Below are positions 11,969 to 22,889 of a DNA stretch of 64,000 nucleotides, in pieces. Positions within the stretch are counted from its first letter, which is position 1. The number at the start of each line of letters is the position of its first letter. The translations under genes were made by a program, and so were the position numbers. The notes under the pieces are model-generated. The model was not told where the DNA came from. It ran no database searches and saw only the letters and a program-made list of their open reading frames with translations. This stretch comes from Tipula vernalis (Eukaryota > Arthropoda > Insecta > Diptera > Tipulidae): positions 134,085,241 to 134,149,240 of the forward strand of contig OY282559.1 in the NCBI GenBank assembly GCA_958295665.1, read 5' to 3'.

Positions 11969-12240
11969 CAGTTCCCGGTTTCGATGGCTGACAAATACTG
12001 ATTTATCGGGTTTAGGCGCTATTGGTAAAAAAATTTGTTGACCACGTTTATTTTAATTCACTCTCGTTAATTGACACTAATTTTTTCGACACTCAACTAT
12101 TAATTTAATGGTTTGTCACAAAATGGTGGTTTATTATTCATAAATTTGTCTTTGACAAATCGAATCGTATACACTTAAATTAAACACCATTTTAATAAAA
12201 CTTGCATCAACCGCTTTTTTTTTTAGTTTTTTGTGCTTAG

Positions 12241-12263
12241 GGATCCAGCTCGAAGGAGCATCA
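12241..12263 (-). other. Degenerate primer-binding site (tRNA-Tyr type) of the BEL relic
   Basis: On the - strand the segment CTCCTTCGAGCTGGATCC matches most of the primer site of the BEL element at 35821-35839 (TCCTTCGAGCCGGAT). That site is complementary to the 3' end of tRNA-Tyr. It marks the 5' end of the internal region of this relic, so the 5' LTR should lie just beyond it, from 12266 upward. No LTR partner remains. Confidence 0.5.
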
Positions 12264-12265
12264 TG

Positions 12266-12985
12266 TGTAAGAAACGAATGAATATGAGCAGACTATTTCT
12301 AGCCTGATTCAAAGAATCCCCAAAGCACGAATTTGTAATTAAGAGGAAAAAAACAACTTCTTAACAATAAAGTTTTATTATAATTTATTTTAATTTATAT
12401 TAATTCGATTTATTAATAATGAATTTTAATCTTAATTTATGCCGAATTCTTGCGTTGATAAACTTAGATTGACACAAAATTCCCCTCACTTAATCGTACG
12501 TTACATAATATTTTCGGTGGCAGCCAATGATTGGATGATGCCCAAATTAATTGCTTAGCTGCCGATATTTTAAATTACCAATAAGAAGCCATTATTATGG
12601 TACAAAAGCTTAAATATCAGATATTCAAACCAATCTCAAATTATCAACCGGCTTTTTCGATTATATTTATTATTAGTACAGCAATAAACTTTAATTGGAA
12701 TATTTTTACGTTGGTATTGATTCTACATTCGATCACAACAAATGTATGTCAAATTTGTGGAAAAGTTGTGTTTGCCAAAAGGTAAGTTTCTGTACATTTT
12801 TACAAATTTATATATCTAAATTATTAATATGTCGCTTAATTTCTAGGAATACAATTTTAATTATTATTTGAGTAGATTAAATCAAAAAGATGAGTATAAA
12901 ACCAATCATTTTCGTAAAACTAGTAAGATAATTAGAAAATAATACATTTTGTTTCTTTCAGATTTTGTTTGCAGCTGACTATTTA
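12266..12985. other. Presumed remnant of BEL 5' LTR, then unassigned sequence
   Basis: By position this begins with the 5' LTR of the BEL relic read on the - strand, but the outer LTR edge cannot be set because no second copy exists. A small + frame at 12597-12785 shows no recognisable domain. At about 12985-12997 the sequence GTAGGGAAGAATGCC resembles the left edge of the dispersed repeat at 7988. Confidence 0.4.
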
Positions 12986-13059
12986 ACAGTAGGGAAGAAT
13001 GCCTGAAGAACAACGAATACTCAGCTAGAGATAGTAAAACCCAAAAAGTTTCTACATGC

Positions 13060-13336
13060 CTCAAATTTTAAACCATCGACTACCTGCGACGACATTAAAA
13101 AACACCTCCATAACAAACTGCAAGTTCCAGTGGCGGAAATTGAGTGTCACTAGTTGGTCTCTAAATCGGCTGATAGAAGTTTGCTGAATTTCATTTCATT
13201 CAAAGTTGGTTTGGATTCCGCAGTTTTCGAGAAGGCCTATGATGGAAGTATTTGGCCTTTGGAATGCGCTGTAAAACCATTTATCAACTTTCGACGCTCA
13301 CGGAGATTTCCCGACACCGTAACATTGCCAGCATAA
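13060..13336 (+). pseudogene. LINE ORF1 (gag-like) C-terminal fragment
   Basis: In one frame the sequence reads TCDDIKKHLHNKLQVPV, then a TAG stop at 13151, then LVSKSADRSLLNFISFKVG and an ending rich in W, P and F to the stop at 13336. This fits the C-terminal tail of ORF1 proteins in insect LINEs, where a SK...SFK segment precedes the stop a short distance before ORF2. The element is 5'-truncated, so the RNA-binding zinc knuckles are absent. The internal stop means this copy does not encode a working ORF1p. Confidence 0.55.
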
Positions 13337-13421
13337 TAAGCTTAACAGCAATATTCATAATTTCACCAATTTTCCGGGCAACTGTAATATTAGTTATGTT
13401 CTATATTTTAAATTTTTTAAT

Positions 13422-16274
13422 TTGTTTGAATTGCTTTTAAATCTGTTTTTATATTTTAGGTCATTTGCGGATTCTATTCTCAATCTGAACTCGTCATCAA
13501 TACCAAACCGGTCATCTAAGCTTGGTAATGTTACTAACGCTACATGTGTAGACTTTGGATTCATCAATGCTCGTAGTCTGTTCTGCCATATCGACCAATT
13601 AAGAATATTTATCAGTAAACAAAATCTTGACATATTTTGTGTTGCAGAAACTTGGCTCACTAATAGAATTAATAATGAATCTGTTGCGCTGAACGGTTAT
13701 AATATCTTGAGATATGACAGAACGCATAAAATTGGCGGAGGCGTTTGTCTCTACTATAAGAAATGGTTTAAGGTTAAGCTCGTTCATTCTTCTACTTATG
13801 GTATTATTGAAGTTCTGATGGCTGAACTGATACTTCCTTCAATTACTGTTTTGATTGTTGTCTGTTACATACCTAAAAAACCAGTGCAAGCCGATTTAGA
13901 TAATTTCCAGCAAATCCTCTCCTCACATGTTTCAAACTATAGTCATTTCATTATAGGCTGTGATATGAATATTAATATGCTCGCTAACTCGCACAAATTT
14001 CACGATCTTTTAAAAGTTAATCACTTAATTTCGGTTCCATTTTCACCAACCCGTGGTGGAGCTTGGCTTGATCAATTTATTGTATCTGAGTCGGATTACT
14101 TTAGGGTGGTAAGGTCTAGTCAATATAATCTCCCAGATATATCTGACCATGACTTACTCGTCATTTCGTATAAAGTTAAATTAAACCGTGTGAAAATTGA
14201 ATACAAACATATCTACGACTATAGCCGATTGGACACAGAGTTGATCATGAATTATTTTTCGAATTTTAATTGGAGCTTTATGCATTCGACTTATAACGTC
14301 AACTCTTTATTCCAATCATTTTATGATAGCCTGTATGACATCCATAATAATTGTGTTCCTATTAAGCAAATAGTAGATAACGAATTTGTGGCTCCGTGGC
14401 TAAATACCCGTATCACTACAAGTATGTCAGTGAGGGACCGAGCGTTTGCGAAATATAAAAGATCATCCAACTTAAAGTACCTGGAGTTATATCGCATTGA
14501 ACGCAACAGAGTAACTAGCTTGATAAGAAGTTCTAAACAGAGTTACTTCTTTGGTAACTGTAAACTAGCTATGAAACGAATCTGGAATAACATCCACAGA
14601 GTTGGATTGGGGAAAAGTAAGTCTGATATTTTAACTGATATGGATCCCTCAGTCATCAACCGTTATTTTTGTGGTGGACAGGCTGCGTCTGTCACTCTTC
14701 CACTACCTAACTTTGACATTACAAACACTATTGAGCAAATGTATTTCTCTTTTAGTAGTGTCGGTGAAATCGACGTTGTCAAAGCTGTTTATCAGATAAA
14801 ATCTAACTCGCCTGGTCATAAAATTAATCTGAAATTCTTAAAGGTTATTTTACCGCATATTGTATCGCAATTGACCTACCTTATTAATATTTGTATCATG
14901 CAGTCTATATTTCCAGATATCTGGAAAACAAACATTGTGATTCCCATAATGAAAAAAAAGAATAACGACTCCTTGGATAACCTTAGACCGATTAGTCTGG
15001 TATCGATTTTATCTAAAGTTTTCGAGATTATACTCCGGGATCAGATCAGCCAGCATTTAGTAAGGCATAATTATTTAAACCAATTTCAATCTGGATTTCG
15101 TAATAATCACAGTACTAGCACCACTCTGCTTCATGTTGTTGATGATCTTGCACACCATCTTGACAAAAAAAACTCGTTTATCGTGTTAATACTATTGGAT
15201 TTCTCTAAAGCATTTGACTCTCTAAATCACATACTGTTATTACAAAAGCTGTTGCTTTTCTTTAACTTTGATAAAACATCCCTTAAACTTTTGCACAGCT
15301 ATTTATCCGAAAGATATCAAAAAGTAGTCATAAATGGTAAAGAATCGGGTTCTGAACGAATACCGACAGGTGTATTTCAAGGAACCATTCTTGGCCCAAC
15401 GTTATTTTCCCTGTTCATAGACGATCTGCCGCTGGCAATAAAATATTCCAAATATCACATGTATGCTGATGATTGTCAATTATATCTTGGTGGTACTAGT
15501 GATAATATTCTGGAAATTTTCAATAATGTTAACCTAGATCTATCTAATATATTGGTATGGTCAAAATCGAATGGAATCTCATTGAATATCGCGAAAACAC
15601 AGGCAATTTTCATTTCTAGGAATAATTTTTCAATTATTCCTGATATCTTTATTAATAATATAAAAATTCCATTTCTAAATCATGTAAATAACCTTGGAAT
15701 CTGTATTAACAGTAGATTTACCTGGGATTCTCAAGTCATTAATGTTTGTAATAAAATTAATTCTATTTTATATGGACTGAAGCTTCATAAACACATATGT
15801 CCCAAAAATATTCGGATTTTGCTTTCGAAATCATTAGTAATACCCCATGTATTATATTGTGAATTCCTCTATTTAAGTTGTGATTCGATTTCTTGCAATA
15901 TTCTACAAGTTACTCTGAATAATATTGTGAGGTATGTCAACGGATTAAGGAAATATGATCATATTTCTGCAATGTTTAAGGAATTGCTCGGCTGCACAAT
16001 GATTCAGTTCTTTTATTATAGAGCGATGCTACTACTATATAAAATTATTAATAATCGGGTTCCTTTGTACTTATACAATAAAATAAAAATTGGATCTATT
16101 CGCAATGGCAGCATAATTCTGCCAGCCAACCGATCCAATGTCTACAATAACTCACCCTTGTTTACAACTTTTACAATTTGGAATATAGGGTTCCGGTTGA
16201 GATTAGAAGTGCAAGACCTTTATCAATATTTAAATCTTTGGTTTTTGATTTTATTAAAAATAATTTCTAATTAG
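13422..16274 (+). CDS. LINE ORF2: APE endonuclease plus reverse transcriptase
   Basis: The open frame is 950 residues without a stop. An N-terminal APE-type endonuclease occupies about residues 40-250, with FINARS, AETWL (metal-binding Glu), IIGCDMNIN and SDHDLLVIS. Reverse transcriptase spans about 500-760: NLRPISLVSILSKVFE, LLDFSKAFDSLNH (motif A), FQGTILGPTLFSLFIDDL and MYADDCQLYL (catalytic YADD). A C-terminal thumb and connector region follows; no RNase H domain is seen. The frame opens at a TTG; no ATG is convincing before the endonuclease, so the true start is uncertain and may depend on reinitiation after ORF1. All catalytic residues I can check are present, so the enzyme could be active although the copy lacks most of ORF1. 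Confidence 0.9.
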   Translation: MFELLLNLFLYFRSFADSILNLNSSSIPNRSSKLGNVTNATCVDFGFINARSLFCHIDQLRIFISKQNLDIFCVAETWLTNRINNESVALNGYNILRYDRTHKIGGGVCLYYKKWFKVKLVHSSTYGIIEVLMAELILPSITVLIVVCYIPKKPVQADLDNFQQILSSHVSNYSHFIIGCDMNINMLANSHKFHDLLKVNHLISVPFSPTRGGAWLDQFIVSESDYFRVVRSSQYNLPDISDHDLLVISYKVKLNRVKIEYKHIYDYSRLDTELIMNYFSNFNWSFMHSTYNVNSLFQSFYDSLYDIHNNCVPIKQIVDNEFVAPWLNTRITTSMSVRDRAFAKYKRSSNLKYLELYRIERNRVTSLIRSSKQSYFFGNCKLAMKRIWNNIHRVGLGKSKSDILTDMDPSVINRYFCGGQAASVTLPLPNFDITNTIEQMYFSFSSVGEIDVVKAVYQIKSNSPGHKINLKFLKVILPHIVSQLTYLINICIMQSIFPDIWKTNIVIPIMKKKNNDSLDNLRPISLVSILSKVFEIILRDQISQHLVRHNYLNQFQSGFRNNHSTSTTLLHVVDDLAHHLDKKNSFIVLILLDFSKAFDSLNHILLLQKLLLFFNFDKTSLKLLHSYLSERYQKVVINGKESGSERIPTGVFQGTILGPTLFSLFIDDLPLAIKYSKYHMYADDCQLYLGGTSDNILEIFNNVNLDLSNILVWSKSNGISLNIAKTQAIFISRNNFSIIPDIFINNIKIPFLNHVNNLGICINSRFTWDSQVINVCNKINSILYGLKLHKHICPKNIRILLSKSLVIPHVLYCEFLYLSCDSISCNILQVTLNNIVRYVNGLRKYDHISAMFKELLGCTMIQFFYYRAMLLLYKIINNRVPLYLYNKIKIGSIRNGSIILPANRSNVYNNSPLFTTFTIWNIGFRLRLEVQDLYQYLNLWFLILLKIISN

Positions 16275-16400
16275 TGTTTGTTTATATGTTATATTTTATA
16301 AGTTTATACTGTACACTATTGTAACTAGATAATAGTTGGAATAGAAAAGCTATATGCTTTATTCCATGTGTTGATAAATAAATAAATAAATAAATAAATA

Positions 16401-16860
16401 AATGCCCTAAAGTCAATTGAGCAGAATGAAGCGACAGAAACGATCCATCAATAGTGATATAACTGAACCAGCATACAGTGGGGAAAAGACCGAACACTAT
16501 GTCGGTGAAGTACAAAAAATAAAATTCGTTCCCCATTGTGAAAACTTCAAAACCAAAACCACGGTATAAAACTCAACACAAAATCAGAGTTAAAATCTAA
16601 AATAAATCAACCATTAGGTACTGTGGTTTATAAAGTCCATATAGGACAAACTAGAAGATCATTCGATCAAAACTTTTCAGAATACCTAAAATACATCGAT
16701 AAAATGTAAGGTTTTTGGAATTTAATACATTTAAATAGGGTAGTAAATAAATATAGACCACCACTCGCCGATATTTGATTTATATTGTATAAAACAACCT
16801 TCCTCGTATGTTACAAAAATTTACCTCAAAATCGCTGACCATTAAATTCGATTTATTTTG
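16401..16860. repeat. Dispersed repeat, copy B, interrupted by the LINE
   Basis: From TGCCCTAAAGTCAATTGAGC to TTAAATTCGATTTATTTTG this is a near-identical direct copy of 7996-8461, with a few substitutions and a ~13-bp deletion near 16705. The first bases of the repeat (GTAGGGAAGA) are found on the other side of the LINE at about 12988-12997. It shares the short Penelope-like frame (IGQTRRSFDQNF). Confidence 0.7.
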
Positions 16861-17357
16861 CTGTATTGCAATTCATATAAAATCCCAATGTTAATTATGC
16901 AAGGTCTAAACCAACACATTGTGCTGACGAGTCACATTTTCATGCAAAACATATAAATTGGGTATCACCACAGTCATATCACTGTAAAAACTACATACAT
17001 AATAATATGACGTAGCGCGTCCATGTAATAATTTTATAATTTAAACAAAAACACGTCGTATCTTTTTATTATTATTTATAAGAATAAGACAACAGATTTC
17101 TTATCAGCGAGACGAACAAAAAACAAAAAAAAAAATAATTCACATCTCAACGAAAAAAAATATATTTATTTTAAATCATAAAATAACAAAAAAAAAAAAA
17201 AAAAAATCACTTTTAATTCGAGCTTAGTTCAAGTTCGCTTAGTCTTACTTTGGAAGTAGTCTAGAGCGGTAAGTGAGACCTTAATAAAAAAGTGATATTA
17301 AATATTTAAATCAGTTTGTGAAAAATTCAGATTTCAGTTCGTATAATCCAAGCAAAA
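16861..17357. other. Upstream region and 5' UTR of Gnmt
   Basis: There is no coding sequence. Long A runs (17130-17205) precede the gene. Two arthropod-like initiator motifs (TCAGTTTG near 17311, TCAGTTCG near 17334) lie shortly before the ATG at 17358. Neither can be shown to be the start site, and no clear TATA box stands 30 bp upstream of them. Confidence 0.4.
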
Positions 17358-18413
17358 ATGCCACAAGCCGATAGTGTTTTTCATGCCCGATCACATGGTA
17401 TTTCCGCTGAGGGGGTTCGGGACCAGTATGCCGATGGTAAAGCGGCTAAAGTATGGGAAATTTTTATCGGTGATAAACGTTCACGTACCGATAACTATAG
17501 AAATTTTTTAGTTGACCTTTTACGAAAAAATAATTGTAAGAGAGTTTTAGATGTTGCGTGTGGTACAGGGTAAGTGATTGTATGATTTAAAATGGCTTAA
17601 TATTGTTAACTAACCGACAGCACTTATTACAAATTTTCAGAGTTGACTCGATAATGTTGCTCGAAGAAGGATTCGAGGTTGTATCTTGTGATGCATCCGA
17701 TAAAATGTTAAAGTACGCTCTAAAAGAGAGGTGGAATCGCCGTAAAGAGCCTGCTTTCGATAATTGGCGTAAATATATAAAGCATATTTTTTGTGTAACT
17801 TTAAAACTAATATAAATAGGTAATTACAGAGATAGAAGAAGCCAATTGGTTAACCGTGTACAATGATATAAAACCAATAATTGGCGAAGGGTTCGATGCT
17901 GTCATCTGTCTAGGAAATTCATTTGCGCACATGATGGATGCGCACGGTGACCAAAGAGATCATAAGCAAGCAATCAAAAATTTTGAAAGTTGCTTAAAAC
18001 CCGGTGGTTTATTATTAATCGATCATCGTAATTACGATAATATTATGGAGTCTGGAGCTACACCATCCAAGTGCATCTACTATAATGTAGGTATTTAGCT
18101 AAAAAAAAGAGGTTTTAAAATTCACTTTTATCAAATTTCTCCGATATTTTAGAGCTCACACATGACAGACATTATAACGTCTGTGTTATACACAGCCGGA
18201 CAACCAGCCATGGTAACGTTAGATTATCTAATCGATGATGGAAGTGATTTAAACGAATTTCGATTGTCATACTATCCACACATTTTCAAGAATTTCACAA
18301 AAATGTTGGATGATATTTTCTCAGCTTCAACCGTTCATGATATTTATGGCGATTTCAGAACTTTGGATGAAGTGGAAAATCCAGCGTTTTACATTCATGT
18401 GATGAAAAAGTGA
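17358..18413 (+). CDS. Gnmt: Glycine N-methyltransferase, four exons
   Basis: Exons are 17358-17569, 17641-17768, 17830-18086 and 18153-18413, joined by three short GT-AG introns (71, 61 and 66 bp); the lengths sum to 286 codons, giving 285 residues against about 290 for the family. GNMT is a cytosolic, tetrameric enzyme that transfers the methyl group of S-adenosylmethionine to glycine, making sarcosine and S-adenosylhomocysteine; it buffers the SAM pool. Diagnostic segments are [18 protein letters not shown], the SAM-binding LDVACGTG (split by intron 1), [39 protein letters not shown] and FRLSYYPH, with the C-terminal FYIHVMKK. All reading phases agree at the junctions, with no frameshift. 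The start ATG opens the conserved N-terminus. This is an intact host gene and the clearest pointer to a fly. Confidence 0.97.
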
Positions 18414-18417
18414 GGCC

Positions 18418-18423
18418 AATAAA
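18418..18423 (+). terminator. Poly(A) signal of Gnmt
   Basis: AATAAA begins five bases after the Gnmt stop codon, followed by T-rich sequence. The 3' UTR would be very short if this signal is used. Confidence 0.55.
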
Positions 18424-19395
18424 ATCGGCATGTTTCTTTAATTGTATTAAAATCAAAAATTGTTGTTAACTTGATGTTTTTTTTTTTTTTTTTTTGATAT
18501 ATTGAATGACGTGATTTTCTGTTAGAATAGCCACACCTCCTCTATACTTTATATTCATATCCGCCCTGAAAATGAATATGACCCTTGAGCTAAATATAAT
18601 ATTTCATTATCAAGAGCGCCGTCTATATACATATGCATGTACATAATGTGTTCTAATAATATCAGTTGAATAATTTAGTTCGCGCGGGTAAATCAACTCA
18701 TAAATTGTGATAACCTGTAAAGTTCTAATGTCAATTTTTTAGTTAAAAGATAATTCAAAAGCATCGCTAGTCAAGTGGTCTGTATATATGATTGTATTTG
18801 TCTATAAGTTTCTAGTTAATTCTGGAACATTATATTTGGTCTTTTGATCAGATCACCAGACTATATGTAGTTTGCTGTCGTGTGCGGTTTTTAATCATTA
18901 TACTGATTGCACCCTTCATTTATTTTGATAACACTCGCGGAAACAAAACAATTTGATTTACGCCGAATAAACTAATATTAATTGTATGTAGTCGAATTTT
19001 AGATAAACCCAAACAAACGGCAAACAATAACGAAGCGGAAGTCAAATAATCATTGGAGAACAAAAAACATGAAAGTGAACACTATTGTAAAAACCTTCAT
19101 TTCTGGCTGTCTGTGTAATCTATTGTTACAATGTGAGGTACAAAGTCTTTGAACAAAATGCTGGTTAAAGTGGAGTCTCCTGCGTGGACAGCGGAGGTTA
19201 TTACAAAATTCTACCATATTTTGTCGAATTAGAATCTTTATCAAATATTGAAGGATCTTTGACACAGCTTTGTCGCCAATTAAACGTGACTACATTAATC
19301 ATATTATAAATTTTTGTCCGAATGATACCCCTTAAAGCACAGCTTCACGACCAAATCAAAATAATTCTGAACTACCGAACTAGCTAAACTTGTTC
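18424..19395. other. Intergenic region, nothing recognised
   Basis: AT-rich sequence with an ~18-base T run at 18479-18496. No frame shows domain similarity, and no repeat shared with the rest of the window was seen. Confidence 0.6.
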
Positions 19396-21431
19396 CCTAT
19401 CTACAAGGCTGGGCAGTAACGAATTACATGTATTTGAATTACGTAATTAAAATACAAATTACAATTTGTAATTTGTATTTTAATTACTCATTCTCCAAGT
19501 AACAGTATCTTGTATTTTAATTACTTAAATTCTAAGTAATTGTAATTTGTATTTTAATTACCACAGTTTTTGAAATTTCTTATTTACATTTTTCAAGGCT
19601 TATTAAAATTTGGTTCCAGAGTCATCAGCGTAAAACTTATCATAATAATCTTTTTCTAATGATACGTTTTTTCACTAAATGAATTTTGTCAAATCAAATT
19701 TATCAATTTACAAATGTAAAGTAATTGTAATTTGTATTTTAATTACTGAGTTTGCTGTAACTCGGAAAAGTATTTTAATTACTCAGTGTAATGTAATTTG
19801 CCCAGCATTGTAATTAGGTAATTAAGGGTCCTATTCCATGTGCTAAGAACTTTTACTAAACGAACGATTCGTATGGATTAGGATTTTTTAATTAGGTAAT
19901 TAAGGGTCCTATTCCCTGAGCTAGCCACACCTTTGTCATCATTGTTGGCAATGGGCGATATTGGCCCTTAAGAGTTGAGTGCGATTTCAAAAATATAATT
20001 TTGTAGAAGTTTTATTAAACGAACGATTCGTATGGATTAGGAATTTTGACTGGGTAATTGAAGGGCCCGTTCCATGTGCTAGCCAAACCTTTGTCATCAT
20101 TGTTGGCAATGGCCGATATTGGCCCCTAAGTGTTGAGTGCTATTTCACAAATGTAATTTTGTAGAACTTTTACTAAACGAACGATTCGTATGGATTAGGG
20201 TTTTTGACTAGGTAATTAAAGGGCCTATTCCGTGTGCTAGCCAAACCTTTGTCATCATTGTTGGCAATGGCCGATATTGGCCCTTGAGTGTTGAGTGCTA
20301 TTTCAAAAATGTAATTCAAAAATGTAATTTTGTAGAACTTTTACTAAACGAACGATTCGTATGGATTAGGGTTTTCGACTAGGTAATTGAAAGGCCTATT
20401 CCATGTGCTAGCCAAACCTTTGTCATCATTGTTGGCAATGGCCGATATTGGCCCTTAAGAGTTGAATGCGATTTCAAAAATATAATTTTGTAGAACTTTT
20501 ACTAAAAGAACGATTCGTATGGATTAGGATTTTTTGATTAGGTAATTTAGGGTCCTGTTCAAGGTGCTAGCCAAACCTTTGTCATCATTGTTGGCAATGG
20601 CCGATATTGGCCCTTAAGGGTTGAGTGCGATTTCAAAAGTAAAATTTTGTAGAAGTTTTATTAAACGAACGATTCGTATGGATTTGGGATTTTGACTGGG
20701 TAATTGAAGGGCCCTTTCCATGTGCTAGCCAAACCTTTGTCATCATTGTTGGCAATGGCCGATATTAGCCCCTAAGTGTTGAGTGCGATTTCAAAAATAT
20801 AATTTTGTAGAACTTTAACTAAACGAACGATTCGTAGAAATTAGGGTTTTTTAATTAGGTAATTAAGGGTCCTATTCCATGTGCTAGCCAAACCTTTATC
20901 ATCATTGTAGGCAATGGATGATATTGCTCCTTGAGAGTTGAATGCGATTTCAAAAATATAATTTTGTAGAACTTTAACTAAACGAACGATTCGTATAGAT
21001 TAGGATTTTTTAATTAGGCAAGGCTGGGCAGTAACGAATTACATGATTTTAATTACTCATTCTTCAAGTGATAGTATCTTGTATTTTAATTACTTAAATT
21101 CTAGGTAATTGTAATTTGTATTTGAACTACCCCAGTTTTTGAAATTTCTTATTTAAATTTTTACAAGGCTTATTAAAATTTGGTTCCAGAGTCATCAGCA
21201 TAAAACTTATCATAATAATCTTTTTCTAATGATACGTTTTTTCACTAAATGAATTTTGTCAAATCAAATTTATCAATTTACAAATGTAAAGTAATTGTAA
21301 TTTGTATTTTAATTACAAATGACAATTCAAAGTAATTGTAACTTGTAGTTTAATTACTCCACTTGAAAGTAATTGTAATTTGTATTTTAATTACTGAGTT
21401 TGCTGTAACTCGGAAAAGTCTTGCCTATCTA
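19396..21431. mobile_element. hAT-like non-autonomous element with 8-bp target duplications
   Basis: CCTATCTA occurs at 19396-19403 and 21424-21431, immediately outside a 2020-bp unit that begins CAAGGCTGGGCAG and ends GTCTTG; the very tips (CAAG.CT / AG.CTTG) are inverted. Eight-base duplications are typical of hAT (and P) elements. Inside, a ~400-bp module starting GGCTGGGCAGTAACGAATTA occurs twice in direct orientation (19404-19811 and about 21019-21420), the second lacking its right end. The first module ends TTGCCCAGCATTG, inverted to its own start, so it looks like a complete smaller MITE. Between the two modules lies a 158-bp tandem array. There is no transposase. Confidence 0.75.
19812..21018 (+). 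repeat. 158-bp tandem array, about 8 copies
   Basis: The anchor CGAACGATTCGTATGG recurs at about 19861, 20020, 20178, 20349, 20507, 20666, 20824 and 20982: spacing 158-159 bp, with one 171-bp interval caused by a short duplication near 20310-20330. The unit includes GGCAATGG(C)CGATATTGG and CTAGCCAAACCTTTGTCATC. No coding function is evident. It forms the core of the hAT-like element. Confidence 0.9.
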
Positions 21432-21894
21432 GAAGAAAATCAATTGCATACTTCACACGGACATATGCGAAAGACTTGAGCTTACAAGACTAATAATCTT
21501 ACGGGTACGTCACGAACGTGAACAAATCACTGTGTTCTTCCCATTTCTTTCCAATTTGTAAGCCATCTGGCCAATTAGTTAGAAAAACTTTAGCCTCAAC
21601 TGATTTGCCGGTAAATTTAGAACAAAAACCTCTGCGCAACGTCACTTCTAATCTAGTTGTTAAAAGAGGGTTTGGTATTTCGAACATTTTACATAAATAT
21701 GGGCAGCTTTATCATACGTCTTTTCTAAGGGATAAAACAATAATGCCCGTATTTTTAAACAAGCCGAGGTTACTTTTGGTAATTTTAAACAAAGATAAAA
21801 TCGGCGATTTTCGTATTAATATCTGCTTGATGGGACATTTGTTAATTTTTTTTGTTTGTTTTTCCCCTCAATGATTTTTGTTTTCTATTTGTTG
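21432..21894. other. No gene recognised
   Basis: Overlapping frames on both strands (for example + 21518-21874) have no recognisable domain. By position it could be the degraded continuation of the BEL fragment at 21895-22175. Confidence 0.4.
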
Positions 21895-22175
21895 TCAATA
21901 TAATATCATGATTTGTAGCATTTCATTTGATATTAAATCCGCAGGGTAGTTATGTGAATCTATGTAACACCATAAATGATTCGCGGTTAGTTCTTTGATT
22001 TCGGTCACCCTGTTGGCTACAAAGGTTTTCAATAATTTTGGATCGGTTTCTATCCACGATAACGTAATTTGACTATCATCTCCATAAGGAAACTGTATTG
22101 AAATTGATTCCAAGTGACTGTATTACACGATGTGCGAGCTGCGTCAATAATTGAGCGGCACACAGTTCCAAACGT
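21895..22175 (-). pseudogene. BEL/Pao RNase H fragment
   Basis: The minus strand first shows VPRLELCAAQLL near 22175-22140, then after a frameshift WIETDPKLLKTFVANRVTEI, WCYIDSHNYPADL and a degenerate SNEM where the family has ASRG. These are successive blocks of the BEL/Pao RNase H domain. The catalytic WTDS segment is corrupted. No flanking domains are preserved and no LTR is visible. Confidence 0.7.
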
Positions 22176-22549
22176 GGTACGGTAATTACCTTTCACGGTG
22201 CGATGTGATTAGTGATTACGAATCTCTAAAGTGAAAGATTTTTGAGGTTAATTTTATTCAAATAAGCATTTTGACCATAAATTCAGTAAGCGGGTATATT
22301 TCCTAACCTAAATTGAATTTTTGCTCCAAACTTCGTGGAGAGGAGTTTTTGGAGTCGCGCTAATTACGAATTTTTTCTAATAAACATTTTGACCAATTGC
22401 TTATTTGAATATAATTAACCTTAATATTTCAAAAAATTGTAATAAATCAGGTATTTTTTACTTTTTCTATTAACTTGTAAGTTAATTGGTCTCACGTTGC
22501 TAAGGGAATAGAGTGACCAAGTAGTCAATAATGGAAAAAGTAGACGTTT
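22176..22549. other. No gene recognised
   Basis: AT-rich sequence between the BEL fragment and the start of the RNase H LINE. The phrase TTTTTCTAATAA(A)CATTTTGACC has a partial repeat nearby (22255-22275 and 22370-22395), but nothing codes. Confidence 0.5.
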
Positions 22550-22889
22550 TAGGAGGTCCGGCGCCTCCTGGAAGGGGGGAATAAAGCTGTGTAGTAATAC
22601 CGGCTCCGTAACCTTCCTTTAGGATAGGCTACAGCAGGCTGTTCTGGTCATGTTTTAGGCAGTCCTGTCCGTGGGCCCACGATCTGCGCGAGGGGTAACC
22701 TGAACGTGATTCGCAAGTGTACGTACTACCACCTCGTATAAACCTTGGTATGATCATGGGTTAGTTGGTCGCTAGCACGGAACTCTGGATACCAGGCGAC
22801 CTCCGGTTTCAATCAGCCTAGCCACGGCAAGAGGCGCTGCCGTGATGGACCTTCCATTCCTCAAACAAATCGACAACGTATGAATTTAA

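Larger units (their letters stand above)
8500..12265 (-). mobile_element. BEL/Pao LTR retrotransposon, 3'-truncated, degenerate
   Basis: A BEL/Pao element runs on the - strand from a primer-site-like sequence at 12241-12263 through gag (about 12000-10880), protease and reverse transcriptase (about 10880-9750) and RNase H (9727-9287). It ends in the zinc-binding start of integrase (to 8543). It stops abruptly near 8500 beside the dispersed repeat, so the integrase core, 3' LTR and target duplication are missing. Multiple frameshifts separate the pieces. The order and the signatures match the better-preserved copy at 26003-36416, but the sequence is clearly a different, older lineage. Confidence 0.85.
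12998..16406 (+). mobile_element. Jockey/CR1-group LINE, 5'-truncated, with open ORF2
   Basis: This non-LTR retrotransposon carries only the end of ORF1, a complete ORF2, a short 3' region and a (TAAA)n tail at about 16374-16402. A short direct repeat, AATGCC at 12998-13003 and 16401-16406, brackets it; one or two bases of the right copy may belong to the tail. The flanks join into the dispersed repeat seen uninterrupted at 7987-8010 (GGGAAGAGTGCCCTAAAG), which supports the insertion point. The clade (CR1, Jockey, Daphne or relative) cannot be settled by eye. Confidence 0.85.

Noticed and set aside
17761..17830. A GC-AG intron in Gnmt (donor GGCGTAAAT read from GC)
   Set aside because: Using the GT two bases later keeps the phase and gives NWQIEEANW, matching the family, so an ordinary GT-AG intron suffices.
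19404..21423. LTR retrotransposon because of direct ~400-bp repeats at both ends
   Set aside because: No primer site, purine tract or coding region; the 8-bp duplication and inverted tips fit a DNA transposon better.
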